This document shows positions 19,307 through 28,056 of a stretch of 64,000 nucleotides of DNA, piece by piece. The stretch's first letter is position 1. Every line of letters starts with the position of its first letter. The DNA lies in assembly GCF_025398315.1 (NCBI RefSeq), contig NZ_JAODOQ010000001.1:2604001-2668000 (forward strand), given 5' to 3'. The DNA comes from Shewanella phaeophyticola (GTDB lineage Bacteria; Pseudomonadota; Gammaproteobacteria; Enterobacterales; Shewanellaceae). The notes below the pieces were generated by a model. It saw only the letters and a program-made list of their open reading frames with translations, ran no database searches and was not told the DNA's origin. The position numbers and the translations under genes are program-made.

Positions 19307-20802
19307 TTATTTTAAATTAATGCTCATGTTAGGACCGCTAACCGCTTCTGAGTCAAACCAACGAGTGGTGATGGTTTTGGTTTCGGTGCAAAAACGCACA
19401 GCTTGTTTACCATAGGCGTGTTGGTCGCCATAGAAACTGCCTTTCCAGCCGGTAAATGAGAAGAAAGGTAATGGCACAGGAATAGGCACGTTAATGCCCA
19501 CCTGACCCACTTCAATTTCATGTTGGTACTTACGCGCCGCGCCGCCTGATGCGGTAAAGATTGAGGTACCGTTACCATATGGACTATTGTTCACAAGCTC
19601 GATGGCATCGTCTAATGTTTCGGCTTCCATGCAACACAGTACAGGATCAAAAATTTCTTCTTTGTAGATGCTCATGTCGGTGGTGACATTGGTAAACATG
19701 GTTGAATCAACCCAGTTACCTGACTCATAACCGGCCACAGTGAAATCACTACCGTCGAGTAAGCATTGCGCGCCTTCCGCTTTTCCTTGGGCAATTAGTT
19801 TTAACACGCGCTCTTTGGCGGCAGGACTAATGACAGTAGCCGTAAGCAGCGTCTTTATCGTCCCACAAACCTGGGCGCACTGTCGCTAACGCTTCTTTTA
19901 ACTCAGGGATCCACTCTTTGGCTTTACCGACAAATACCGCCACTGAAATTGCCATACAACGCTGACCGGCTGCACCAACTGAAGCACCGACCATGTTATT
20001 GATCACTTGCTGCTTATTGGCATCAGGCATGATCACGCAGTGGTTTTTGGCACCCGCAAAGGCTTGAACGCGCTTAAGGTTATCGGTTCCTGTTTTGTAA
20101 ATGTATTGGCCAACACCGACTGAGCCTACAAATGAAATCGCTTTAATGGCGGGGTCAGTTAACAACATGTCTACTGCCGTTTTGTCGCCATGAATAAGCT
20201 GTAACACACCTTTTGGCGCACCGGCTTCAACAAATAATTCCACCAAACGTTGTGGTGTCATTGGGTCTTGTTCAGAGGGTTTTAAAATAAAGGTGTTACC
20301 GCACGCAATTGATAAGGGGAACATCCATAACGGGATCATTGCCGGGAAGTTAAACGGGGTAATACCGGCGCAAACGCCAAGTGGTTGCGTGTAGCTGTAG
20401 GTGTCGATATTACGCGCGACGTTTTCAACGGTTTCACCCATCATTAACGACGCCACGTTACAGGCATGTTCGGCTACTTCAATACCGCGCCATACATCAC
20501 CTTTTGCATCTTCAAAGGTTTTGCCGGTTTCTTGAAGCCAAAATGGTCGCTAACTCGTCGTGATGTTCTTTTAATAAATGTTGGTAACGCAACATGACGC
20601 GCGCGCGTTCTGACACTGGCACTTCTTTCCAGGTTTTGAATGCTGCTTTAGCACTGTCGATCGCCAGCTCGACTTCTGCGGTTGTTGCACAGTTAATCTT
20701 AGCAATAACGCTATTATTAGCTGGGTTAGTCACATCAATATTGCGCTCGCCGTTGCCATGAGTGAATTCGCCATCAATGTAATGCTTAACTTGTGTGATC
20801 AT
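19307..20802 (-). CDS. mmsA: Methylmalonate-semialdehyde dehydrogenase (CoA-acylating) MmsA, disrupted by two indels
   Basis: The enzyme turns methylmalonate semialdehyde into propionyl-CoA, the last step of valine catabolism. Three in-order pieces occupy 20802-20512, 20520-19827 and about 19830-19307. They carry [28 protein letters not shown] (NAD site), [12 protein letters not shown], the catalytic Cys in [15 protein letters not shown], and the family end [17 protein letters not shown]. Removing one base near 20533 (TTCAAGAAACC) and one near 19836 (gene strand GGCTACTGTC, where YGPVIS is expected) yields 497 residues, the normal length. GAGGA lies 7 nt before the ATG. The lesions look like consensus errors because all active-site blocks are intact. 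Confidence 0.88.
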
Positions 20803-20986
20803 GTTGCTTTCCTCGATCCTTGAACATCTTGAGTGAGCTTGGCTCACTGGTATTGAGTGACTGTGCAGGTGATGCGATTATTTTGGTTGTCAGTCTCACA
20901 TGTTATGTGGCTGCATTTGCCTCTATCTGCACAGTAGTCTTGTTGAACTTAATCTTGTCTAATTTAGCGTTGTAAAATCGGCTTAT

Positions 20987-22179
20987 TTATACTTCAATCG
21001 CCATGGCTGTGGCTTCGCCGCCACCAATACACAATGAAGCCACACCGCGTTTAAGCCCTTGTGCTTTTAATGCATATATCAAGGTGACTAACAAACGTGC
21101 GCCCGAACAACCAATAGGATGACCAAGGGCACATGCGCCGCCATTGATGTTTACTTTGCTGGCATCTAACCCAAGCTCAGATACCGCTAACATGGTTACC
21201 ATGGCAAACGCTTCGTTAATTTCATACAGATCAACGTCATATTTGCTCCACTGCACTTTATCGAACAACTTTTGCATTGCGCCGACGGGAGCGGTTGTGA
21301 ACAATGAAGGTTCTTGCGAATGCGTAGTATGGCCTTTAATGGTCGCCATAACGGTTAAGCCTAATTCATTTGCTTTGTCGCGAGTCATTAACATTAGTGC
21401 TGCGGCGCCGTCTGAAATTGAGCTTGAGTTTGCTGCCGTAATGGTGCCGTCTTTAGTAAAGGCTGGGCGCAATGTTGGGATTTTTTCTGGGCGGGCATTA
21501 CCCGGTTGTTCATCGGTATCGACAGTGACATCACCGCGACGGGTGCTAATGGTTACAGGCACCACTTCATCCTTAAAGGCACCAGAGTGAATGGCAGCAT
21601 TGGCTTTGTCGAGAGAACTTAATGCAAAGGCATCCATTTGTTCACGCGTGAGACCAAAGTCATCTGCAGTTTTTTGCGCAAATGTGCCCATCGCGCCACC
21701 AGTATAGGCATCTTCAAGACCGTCTAAAAACATATGATCCATGACTTTACCGTGCACTCCATACGCATGCCGCCACGGGCTTTGTCGAGTAAATATGGCG
21801 CCTGGCTCATGCTTTCCATGCCACCCGCTATCACCACATTACTGCTACCCGCTTTAATTAAATCATGGGCTAACATGACGGTTTTCATCCCCGAGCCACA
21901 CACTTTATTGACCGTGGTTGCGCCAACACTTAATGGCAAATCTGCACCCAATGTTGCCTGGCGAGCTGGCGCTTGGCCAAGACCTGCAGGTAATACACAG
22001 CCCATTAGCACTTCATCAATGCTGTCGCCGCTTACGCCGGTTTGCGCTAAAAGGCCTTTAATCGCGGTAGAGGCTAACACGGGAGATGCGACCTCAGCCA
22101 ATGCCCCCTGAAAGCCACCCATAGGGGTACGCTTTGCGGCAACAATAACGATATCTTGACCTGTTTGCTCTGTACTCAT
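20987..22179 (-). CDS. Acetyl-CoA acetyltransferase (thiolase), frame disrupted once
   Basis: Biosynthetic-type thiolase that joins or splits acetyl-CoA units, here first in the branched acyl-CoA operon. The N-terminal part has the nucleophile Cys in [15 protein letters not shown] and [14 protein letters not shown]. The C-terminal part has YEINEAFA, the catalytic His in [20 protein letters not shown], and [14 protein letters not shown] at the end. The parts lie in different frames that meet near 21757-21765 (gene strand ATGGAGTGCACGG, where RMGHGKV is expected). Correction gives about 396 residues, the usual size. GGAG lies 6 nt before the ATG at 22179. A gap of 184 nt separates it from mmsA, with no obvious terminator. 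Confidence 0.88.
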
Positions 22180-22228
22180 AACCACTCCATTTTTTTGCGC
22201 ATATAAAATCAAAACCAATATCACACCA

Positions 22229-22253
22229 CTTTGACGTTGACGCTAACGTAAAG
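22229..22253. promoter_or_regulatory. Dyad upstream of the valine-degradation operon, possible LiuR-type operator
   Basis: Arms CTTTGACGTT (22229-22238) and AACGTAAAG (22245-22253) are near-perfect inverted repeats located 50-75 nt before the thiolase ATG. MerR-family LiuR regulators of branched-chain acid catabolism in gamma-proteobacteria use ACGTNNACGT-like dyads. The match is suggestive, and no liuR gene is in the window. Confidence 0.4.
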
Positions 22254-22473
22254 CAAGTAAAAAATGATCAAATTTGTGATGTTCATCTCATGAGCTTGTC
22301 ATTGAAGATTTACACTTGATAATTAAATGAGAATATTTATAGGTAAGATGATGTTTTAATTGTGGTAAAACCATCAAGGTTTTAATACTGAAATGAGCTT
22401 GAGTACAAATTAAACTTTAGTCTACTAGCCGCGATACCTTAGGGTATTACGGCTTTGGGTTATGAGTGGCTGA

Positions 22474-23421
22474 TTATGTTTTTTTGTTTTCCCAAGGGGT
22501 TTTCGCGCTCATGTCATTTAAGTCATAAGGTGTTAACTGGTAAACGTAATAGTTAAGCCAATTACTCACCAATAAGCTGCCGTGACTGTGCCAGCGGGCA
22601 ATAACGTCTTGGCTTGGGTCGTCATTACGATAATAATTTTGCGGAATGTCTGGGTTTAACCCTTGGCCAACATCGCGAGTATACTCATCATTTAGGGTGG
22701 CTTTTTGATATTCAGGATGACCCATTACAAACAAATTGCGATTATCACGGCTAAGGACAATATAGGCACCGGCTTGGTCAGAGTCAGCCAATACTTCAAC
22801 CTCAGGGTGTTGACGTAATTCTTCTACGTTCATTTCGGCAAACCGTGAGTGTGGTGCATAAAACTCATCGTCAAAACCACGCAGTAGCGGGTGTGGATCG
22901 CTAGTGCGACTGTGATTAAATACGCCTGAACGTTTATTTTTTAGCAGTTGACGCTGTAAACCATATAAATGATACAAGCCAGCATGGGCTGCCCAACATA
23001 AAAACAGTACCGAGGTGACATGATTTTGAGACCAGTCAATAATCTCGCGAATGTGATCCCAGTAAACCACATCTTTAAAATCGATTTGTCCAAGCGGTGC
23101 ACCTGTGATGATAAGACCGTCATAATTGTTATTTCGCACATCTTCAAAATCACGGTAAAAGGTATTCATGTGGTCAATCGAGGTGTGTTTGGACTCTTTG
23201 TCGTGAATGCGTAATAAATCGACGTCGACTTGCAATGGCGTATTACCGAGTAAACGCAATAATTGCGTCTCAGTTTCAATTTTATTAGGCATTAAATTCA
23301 AGATCAGCACCCGCATAGGACGAATGTCCTGATTGGCTGCACGGGTTTCAGACATCACGAAAATATTTTCAGACTCTAAAATACCTGCTGCAGGGAGATT
23401 ATCTGGAATTCGAACCGGCAT
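22474..23421 (-). CDS. metA: Homoserine O-succinyltransferase MetA
   Basis: It activates homoserine with succinyl-CoA (or acetyl-CoA in some relatives) for methionine synthesis. The 315-residue protein starts [15 protein letters not shown], as in E. coli. It has the acyl-intermediate Cys in [15 protein letters not shown] near residue 142, and the HPEY and DEY pieces that hold the catalytic His and Glu ([17 protein letters not shown] near 230-245). The residue that sets succinyl versus acetyl preference was not checked. AAGGTGAG lies before the ATG at 23421; a GTG three codons upstream is less likely. Three MetJ boxes lie 236-259 nt upstream. Confidence 0.95.
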   Translation of the reverse strand: MPVRIPDNLPAAGILESENIFVMSETRAANQDIRPMRVLILNLMPNKIETETQLLRLLGNTPLQVDVDLLRIHDKESKHTSIDHMNTFYRDFEDVRNNNYDGLIITGAPLGQIDFKDVVYWDHIREIIDWSQNHVTSVLFLCWAAHAGLYHLYGLQRQLLKNKRSGVFNHSRTSDPHPLLRGFDDEFYAPHSRFAEMNVEELRQHPEVEVLADSDQAGAYIVLSRDNRNLFVMGHPEYQKATLNDEYTRDVGQGLNPDIPQNYYRNDDPSQDVIARWHSHGSLLVSNWLNYYVYQLTPYDLNDMSAKTPWENKKT

Positions 23422-23656
23422 ACGACTCACCTTTTTGATTAATTAAACACAGACAGCTTGTTTATTGTGCGATAAATTAGCAACGCCCTATAAACCAATA
23501 TGTTTAGCCGATCACAGTTTCAACATTCTGTAAAAAGACAACTTTATTGAGCTTACCTTAAATAAACGCTATCAATAAATAACGCTAAACATTGATATCA
23601 CGCGATATAAACCAATAATCACACAAGCAATCATTGATGTCACCAATCATACACAA

Positions 23657-23680
23657 GGATGTCTAGAAGTCTACACGTCT
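23657..23680. promoter_or_regulatory. MetJ operator: three tandem met boxes
   Basis: Three contiguous 8-mers GGATGTCT, AGAAGTCT and ACACGTCT match the met box AGACGTCT at 6, 7 and 7 of 8 positions. Tandem 8-bp spacing is the known MetJ binding mode. The site lies in the divergent region between metA and the SDR gene, upstream of both, and most likely serves metA. Confidence 0.75.
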
Positions 23681-23701
23681 TAAGTTGAATTTTTTTCTCT
23701 C

Positions 23702-23730
23702 TTGTTATCAAACGGCGTTATTCCTATTAT
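23702..23730 (+). promoter_or_regulatory. Sigma-70 type promoter for the SDR gene
   Basis: TTGTTA (23702-23707) and TATTAT (23725-23730) are separated by exactly 17 nt, and the SDR ATG follows 27 nt later with GAGG in between. The MetJ boxes end 21 nt upstream of the -35. Confidence 0.6.
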
Positions 23731-23757
23731 GAGCCATTGATAATTATGAGGTTAACT

Positions 23758-24500
23758 ATGTCAGTCGCAACTGCAATGATCATTGGTGCGGGCTCGCAGC
23801 TCAGCCAGGCTTTGCGAAACAATTGTCGGCACAGCAAGTGTCATTAGTGCTTTTTGTACATGATCCCGAGTCTCTCAAGCAATTTGCTGAAAGCCTTCCT
23901 GGCGAAGTCAGCGTGTATCCACTGACCATTGACCAACCACAAACAGTGATAGCTCAGCTTAATGAAGCCTGGACCACCCATAACGGCGCCCATTTGGTGA
24001 TTGTGAATACAGGGGTTAATGACTACGACCCAGCCCTGCCATGGAGCATCGATCAGCACACCATCGATGTGAATGTGATGGGATTTTCAGCGGCAAGCCA
24101 ATGCATTTTCAAATTGATGTGCGAGCAAGGTTATGGTCAATTAGCTGCGATAAACTCGATTGCTGGTCAACGCGGCGATCCAAATGTGGCTTACCATGCC
24201 TCTAAAGCCTTTGCCGAAAATTATTTACAGGGGTTAAGTATGCATGCGCAGCGCTTAAAACTACCTGTAACCATAAGTGATATTCAATTAGGGTTATTTG
24301 ACAAAGCGGTGCACTTAAATACTCAGATGTTATTGTCGCCAATTGATAAAGTGGCTGGGCAAATATTAACGGCACTTAAAAAAGGTAAACGCCGAGTGTA
24401 TGTTACCAAACGCTGGCGAATTGTGGCGTGGATAAACCGACTTTTACCAGAATATATTTACAACACCCGCCATTGGAAACCGAAAAAGAAACGCGGTTAA
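23758..24500 (+). CDS. Short-chain dehydrogenase/reductase, frame disrupted by one missing base
   Basis: The gene starts at the ATG 23758-23760 with GAGG 7 nt upstream. The first 19 codons give MSVATAMIIGAGSQLSQAL, the glycine-rich start of a Rossmann fold. The frame then breaks at about 23813-23816 (TTTGCGAAAC), and the rest continues in another frame as KQLSAQQVSLVLFVHDPE. One added base (L-A-K-Q) gives 247 residues. The SDR catalytic residues follow: NSIAGQ Ser and YHASKAF Tyr/Lys near residues 135-155. A basic C-terminus (WKPKKKRG) is unusual. The substrate is unknown; a terminator follows 13 nt after the stop. Confidence 0.75.
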
Positions 24501-24513
24501 TCTGGATGATACC

Positions 24514-24541
24514 AAAACAGGAACCTGCGGGTTCCTGTTTT
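24514..24541. terminator. Terminator between convergent SDR and ompW genes
   Basis: A perfect 12-bp stem AAAACAGGAACC / GGTTCCTGTTTT with a 4-nt loop. A-rich and T-rich arms on both sides make it plausible in both directions for these convergent genes. Confidence 0.85.
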
Positions 24542-24575
24542 GTTGCAATGAATAGCTGATGCTAATCAACTACAG

Positions 24576-25223
24576 TTAGAAAGTATAACCCACGCTAATC
24601 ATATAAACCCATGGGTCGATGTCTGTTTCAACGACCATATGGTCAGCGCCCATATCAAAACTCACGTCGGTAGAAATTTGTGCATACCATACAGAGGCAT
24701 TCACGAGCCACTTTTTATCAATTTGGTAATCAAGCCCTACCTGCGCCGCAACGCCCCAAGAGTTAGACATAGACAGATTATCTAATCCTAAATCTTTGGC
24801 ATCCTGATTAAAGTCATTGTCAAAAAAGTTGGTAAAGTTAACCCCAACCCCAACATATGGACGCAGTGCAGACTGTGCATTACCAAAGTAGTATTGAGCA
24901 ACCAATGTTGGCGGTAAGTGTTTAGTGTTAGCGATAACGCCTAGCTCACCGAGTGACACGTCATGGCTAAATGGCGTGGCAGCTAATAGCTCTATCCCAA
25001 TGTTATCAGTCAACATATAGCCAAAGTTAAGACCTAATTGGGTATCACTATCAACACTAAACTCTGCCACACCGGCCACCACAGGGCTTGACTCATTAGG
25101 TGATACCGTTGCTGTACCTGCCCGCACTATAATGTCGCCCGCTTGATGCGCTGCAGCACCAAAAGATAAGCCAGCAGATAATAGTGATGCAGCAATTAAA
25201 CTTAGGGTAATTTTCTTATTCAT
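24576..25223 (-). CDS. ompW: Outer membrane protein OmpW
   Basis: OmpW is an eight-stranded outer-membrane barrel that moves small hydrophobic molecules. The 215-residue protein begins with the signal peptide MNKKITLSLIAASLLSAG, probably cleaved after GAAA near residue 25. It then shows DIIVRAGTATVSPNE, NFGYMLTDNIGIELLAATPF, HLPPTLVAQYYFG, RPYVGVGVNFTNFFD and the terminal WVYMISVGYTF with the final aromatic residue needed for barrel assembly. These blocks follow E. coli OmpW order. The ATG at 25223 (GGAG 8 nt upstream) gives the proper signal peptide. Two FNR/CRP-like sites lie upstream, which suggests anaerobic or cAMP control. Confidence 0.93.
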   Translation of the reverse strand: MNKKITLSLIAASLLSAGLSFGAAAHQAGDIIVRAGTATVSPNESSPVVAGVAEFSVDSDTQLGLNFGYMLTDNIGIELLAATPFSHDVSLGELGVIANTKHLPPTLVAQYYFGNAQSALRPYVGVGVNFTNFFDNDFNQDAKDLGLDNLSMSNSWGVAAQVGLDYQIDKKWLVNASVWYAQISTDVSFDMGADHMVVETDIDPWVYMISVGYTF

Positions 25224-25313
25224 TTTCAGACTCCATGACAACAATAAATAGACGTAATTCATTAACATCCTTAACAATTGCCGCCAACCTACCCAAGTTA
25301 ATCATTAACAACA

Positions 25314-25327
25314 TTGATTTAGATCAA
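25314..25327. promoter_or_regulatory. FNR (EtrA)-type operator before ompW
   Basis: TTGATTTAGATCAA is an exact match to the FNR dyad TTGAT-N4-ATCAA. Its centre is 97 nt upstream of the ompW ATG. Confidence 0.7.
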
Positions 25328-25374
25328 ACAAATCTCCATACCTATATTGGGGTACTTACTTAGATAGCTTAAGC

Positions 25375-25388
25375 TTGATTTAGATCAC
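25375..25388. promoter_or_regulatory. Second FNR/CRP-like operator before ompW
   Basis: TTGATTTAGATCAC matches 9 of 10 FNR dyad positions. Read on the other strand, TGTGATCTAAATCAAG also resembles a CRP site. It lies 61 bp from the first site, close to six helical turns. Confidence 0.55.
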
Positions 25389-25611
25389 AAAATAACCACG
25401 AAACCAGACAAAAGATGCATTTTATAGTTGGGTTATTGTGGTGTGACGCAAGCTAAATTGTAAGCCTATTACGTCCGGTCGCAGGCATAGATAAACACTT
25501 TCTTATGTGATCCTTGTGTGACTTATTGAGGTAATAGCAATGACAATTGGCGTATAAATGTTGTTGAAATGATGACGTGTAAATTGATGTTTTTGTGCAG
25601 GGTAATGCTCT

Positions 25612-25703
25612 AGAGCCTGGTGATCTTTCAAGGTTGTTTTTGCTGCGAATTGTTGGTCTTTACTCATATACAAGTGCGCGGCAGATACTTTAGTGTTGCA
25701 CCT
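25612..25703. repeat. Truncated copy of the ~290-bp MITE
   Basis: From GTGATCTTTCAAGGTTGTTTT onward about 80 bases match the left end of the full element at 62949-63230 (GATCTTTCAAGG, GCGAATTGTTGGTCTTTA, GGCAGATACTTT). The match stops where the 311-bp element begins, so the older element seems to have been cut or overwritten there. Confidence 0.65.
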
Positions 25704-25704
25704 A

Positions 25705-26015
25705 ATACCAATTCCACTAATTATCTGGTCATTCAGCGGGAATTCTGTACCTTCTAGGCAAGTAATAGGATTGTAGGCATAGTTGCTCTCGGCAACTGCT
25801 CCTGCGTTGCTCTACCTCCTGCATCCATGCAGTCGTACGTCAAAATACTATTAAGCAGCATAGAAGGTACAGAAACCCGCCTTGCAGGAGACGCTCAGAC
25901 TATCCATTTCTTTGTTGCATTGCCTTAGAAGGGAATAACCATTATTTCAACAATGCGCCTCAAATTGAACAGTCTGAGCGACTCTGATCGGTCACATAAT
26001 TAATGGAAATGGTAT
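25705..26015. mobile_element. 311-bp MITE, copy 1
   Basis: Ends are inverted repeats of about 26 bp: ATACCAATTCCACTAATTAT at the left, and the right end reversed reads ATACCATTTCCATTAATTAT. Internal inverted pairs are also present, for example CGCTCAGACT with AGTCTGAGCG. No coding frame is recognisable. A second copy of the same length and more than 95 percent identical by eye is at 35230-35540. Size, repeats and lack of a transposase fit a MITE moved in trans. Confidence 0.8.
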
Positions 26016-26064
26016 AACATCGATTAGGTGCAATTTTAAAGTTTATAAAGTAATGCTGTCTCAA

Positions 26065-26715
26065 TTAGCAGGCATCGTGTTGCATCTCTGGCGCGGCCTC
26101 GGCAAAAGGGGCTAATTGGTTACAAGTCTGGTCAATGCGAACAATATGAGGAAAATCATCAAGCGGAACATTAAAGCGTTTCGCATTATACACTTGTGGT
26201 ACTAAACAAATGTCGGCAAGTGTTGGTGTATCGCCAAAACAAAAACGCCCAGAATACTGGCTTAATTGTGCCTCTAATGCCGTAAATCCGACAATAATCC
26301 AATGATGATACCAACGCATTTTATCGTCTTCAGGCACGCCCATGTCGTTCGTTAAATATTGCAGTACCCGTAAATTGTCTAGTGGGTGAATTTCACACGC
26401 AATCGCTTGTGCCATACTGCGCACGATGGCGCGATGCTCTATATTGCTCGGCAATAATGCTATCTGCGGGTGCTTTTCTTCAAGGTATTCAATAATCGCC
26501 AATGATTGCGACAAACTCAGCTCAGCATCAATGCCATTATCAACAAGAGTGGGCACTAAATGTTGCGGATTTAATCGATCATAAGCCTGCGAATGCTGCT
26601 CACCGCCATTTTTCACCAAATGAATTGAAATCTGCTCTGCCGATAATTGCTTTAAATTTAACGCAATACGCACACGATATGCAGCGCTTGAGCGCCAATA
26701 ACCATAGAGTTTCAT
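26065..26715 (-). CDS. maiA: Maleylacetoacetate isomerase
   Basis: This zeta-class glutathione transferase isomerises maleylacetoacetate to fumarylacetoacetate in tyrosine/homogentisate breakdown. The 216-residue protein starts MKLYGYWRSSAAYRVRIALN, with the catalytic SSxxxRVR motif at residues 9-16. It continues with QHLVPTLVD, LSQSLAIIEYLEEKHP, and the C-terminal GDTPTLADICLVPQVYNAKRF that is diagnostic for the family. GAGGA lies 8 nt before the ATG. It lies 118 nt downstream of fah on the same strand, but a strong terminator stands between them, so it may have its own promoter or depend on read-through. Confidence 0.93.
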   Translation of the reverse strand: MKLYGYWRSSAAYRVRIALNLKQLSAEQISIHLVKNGGEQHSQAYDRLNPQHLVPTLVDNGIDAELSLSQSLAIIEYLEEKHPQIALLPSNIEHRAIVRSMAQAIACEIHPLDNLRVLQYLTNDMGVPEDDKMRWYHHWIIVGFTALEAQLSQYSGRFCFGDTPTLADICLVPQVYNAKRFNVPLDDFPHIVRIDQTCNQLAPFAEAAPEMQHDAC

Positions 26716-26778
26716 CTGTTATCCTCTTTATTGTTTTTATCGCTTTTTATTTTTAAATTGTTGAGTCATCAATAATGA

Positions 26779-26812
26779 AAAAGGCAATAACGATGATGCG
26801 TTATTGCCTTTT
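26779..26812 (-). terminator. Rho-independent terminator between fah and maiA
   Basis: A perfect 14-bp stem AAAAGGCAATAACG / CGTTATTGCCTTTT with a 6-nt loop, about 20 nt after the fah stop codon, with T residues following on the minus strand. Confidence 0.85.
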
Positions 26813-26833
26813 AAAAAAATCGCTACAGAACCT

Positions 26834-27820
26834 TTACGCTTTATATTCAACAACTTTCTGGTCGATAGAGCCAAAAATACTCACGCCATTTTCATCAAAC
26901 ATTTCAATGCGAACAGTGTCACCAAAATGCATAAAAGGGGTAGAGGCTTTGCCGTCGGCAATCATTTCTAGCATGCGCTTTTCAGCCAAACAACTAGAGC
27001 CTGCACTGCGGTCATAGTTTGAAATGGTGCCTGAGCCAATAATAGCGCCAGCAGCAAGTGGGCGAGTTTTAGCCACATGTGAAACTAACTGGCTAAAGTT
27101 AAATGTCATGTCGATGCCGGCATTCGGGCGACCAAACAACTCACTGTTTAAGTGAGTCACTAAGGGTAAATGCACTTTGCTGTCTTGCCACTTGTCGCCC
27201 AGCTCATCTGGCGTAATCGCTACCGGTGAAAACGCACTTGATGGTTTAGATTGAAAAAACCAAACCCTTTAGCCAGTTCACCTGGGATTAAATTACGCAA
27301 TGACACATCATTCACCAACATGAGCAACTTGATGTGCTTTGCAGCCTTGTCTGTCGATACGCCCATGGCAACATCATCAGTGACGATAGCAATTTCTGAT
27401 TCAAAATCAATGCCATACTCTTCACTGGCCATTTCAATGTCGGCTTTAGGTGCAATAAAGCTGTCTGAGCCGCCTTGATACACGAGTGGATCTAGTCCAA
27501 AATGATTCTGGCATTTCAGCGCCGCGAGCCTTACGAACTAGCTCTACGTGGTTAACATAAGCGCTACCGTCAGCCCATTGATAGGCACGCGGTAATGGCG
27601 ATAAACAACGTGACTCATCAAAGGCGATGGCGTTATCCATTTGGCCATCATTGAGTGCGTCATATAATTCGCTTAATTGTGGATACAATAAATCCCAAGC
27701 ATCGAGTAACTGCTGCATTGTTTTAGCAATGGCTGGCACTGCGACCGTTTTGGTCAAATCTTTACTGACTAACATCAATTGGCCGTCGCGACGTCCGTTG
27801 TGATAACTTGCAAGTTTCAT
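26834..27820 (-). CDS. Fumarylacetoacetate hydrolase family protein, disrupted by two indels
   Basis: It splits fumarylacetoacetate into fumarate and acetoacetate, the last step of tyrosine degradation. Three in-order pieces together read MKLASYHNGRRDGQLMLV, HVELVRKARGAEMPESFWTDP, YGIDFESEIAIVTDD (Glu metal ligands), LNDVSLRNL, and RPLAAGAIIGSGTISN with the end FGSIDQKVVEYKA. One extra base near 27493 (ACTAGATCC, where FWTDP is expected) and one missing T in the run at 27254-27259 explain both breaks. The restored protein has 328 residues. AGGAG lies 7 nt before the ATG at 27820. A TyrR box lies about 140 nt upstream. Confidence 0.87.
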
Positions 27821-27958
27821 TGGTGCTCCTAAATTCTGGGTGGCATTCGCGCTGAGTCTCACTAGCTTGAATGGCTTAACTCACTCATTGTGGCCATATA
27901 AAGCCGTTAAATCCTATAGCCTGTGGCAAATCACGCTTTACCCATGCAAACCGTGATT

Positions 27959-27976
27959 TGTACATTATTATTTACA
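27959..27976. promoter_or_regulatory. TyrR box upstream of fah
   Basis: TGTACA-TTATTA-TTTACA matches the TyrR dyad TGTAAA-N6-TTTACA at 11 of 12 positions. It lies between tyrR and fah. Confidence 0.7.
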
Positions 27977-28056
27977 AACGATAAAAAACCTTGCCAATGC
28001 GGATTGGTATTAAATGGCCAAAATGCCAACACGTTAGCTGGCATTAAATCGTTACA

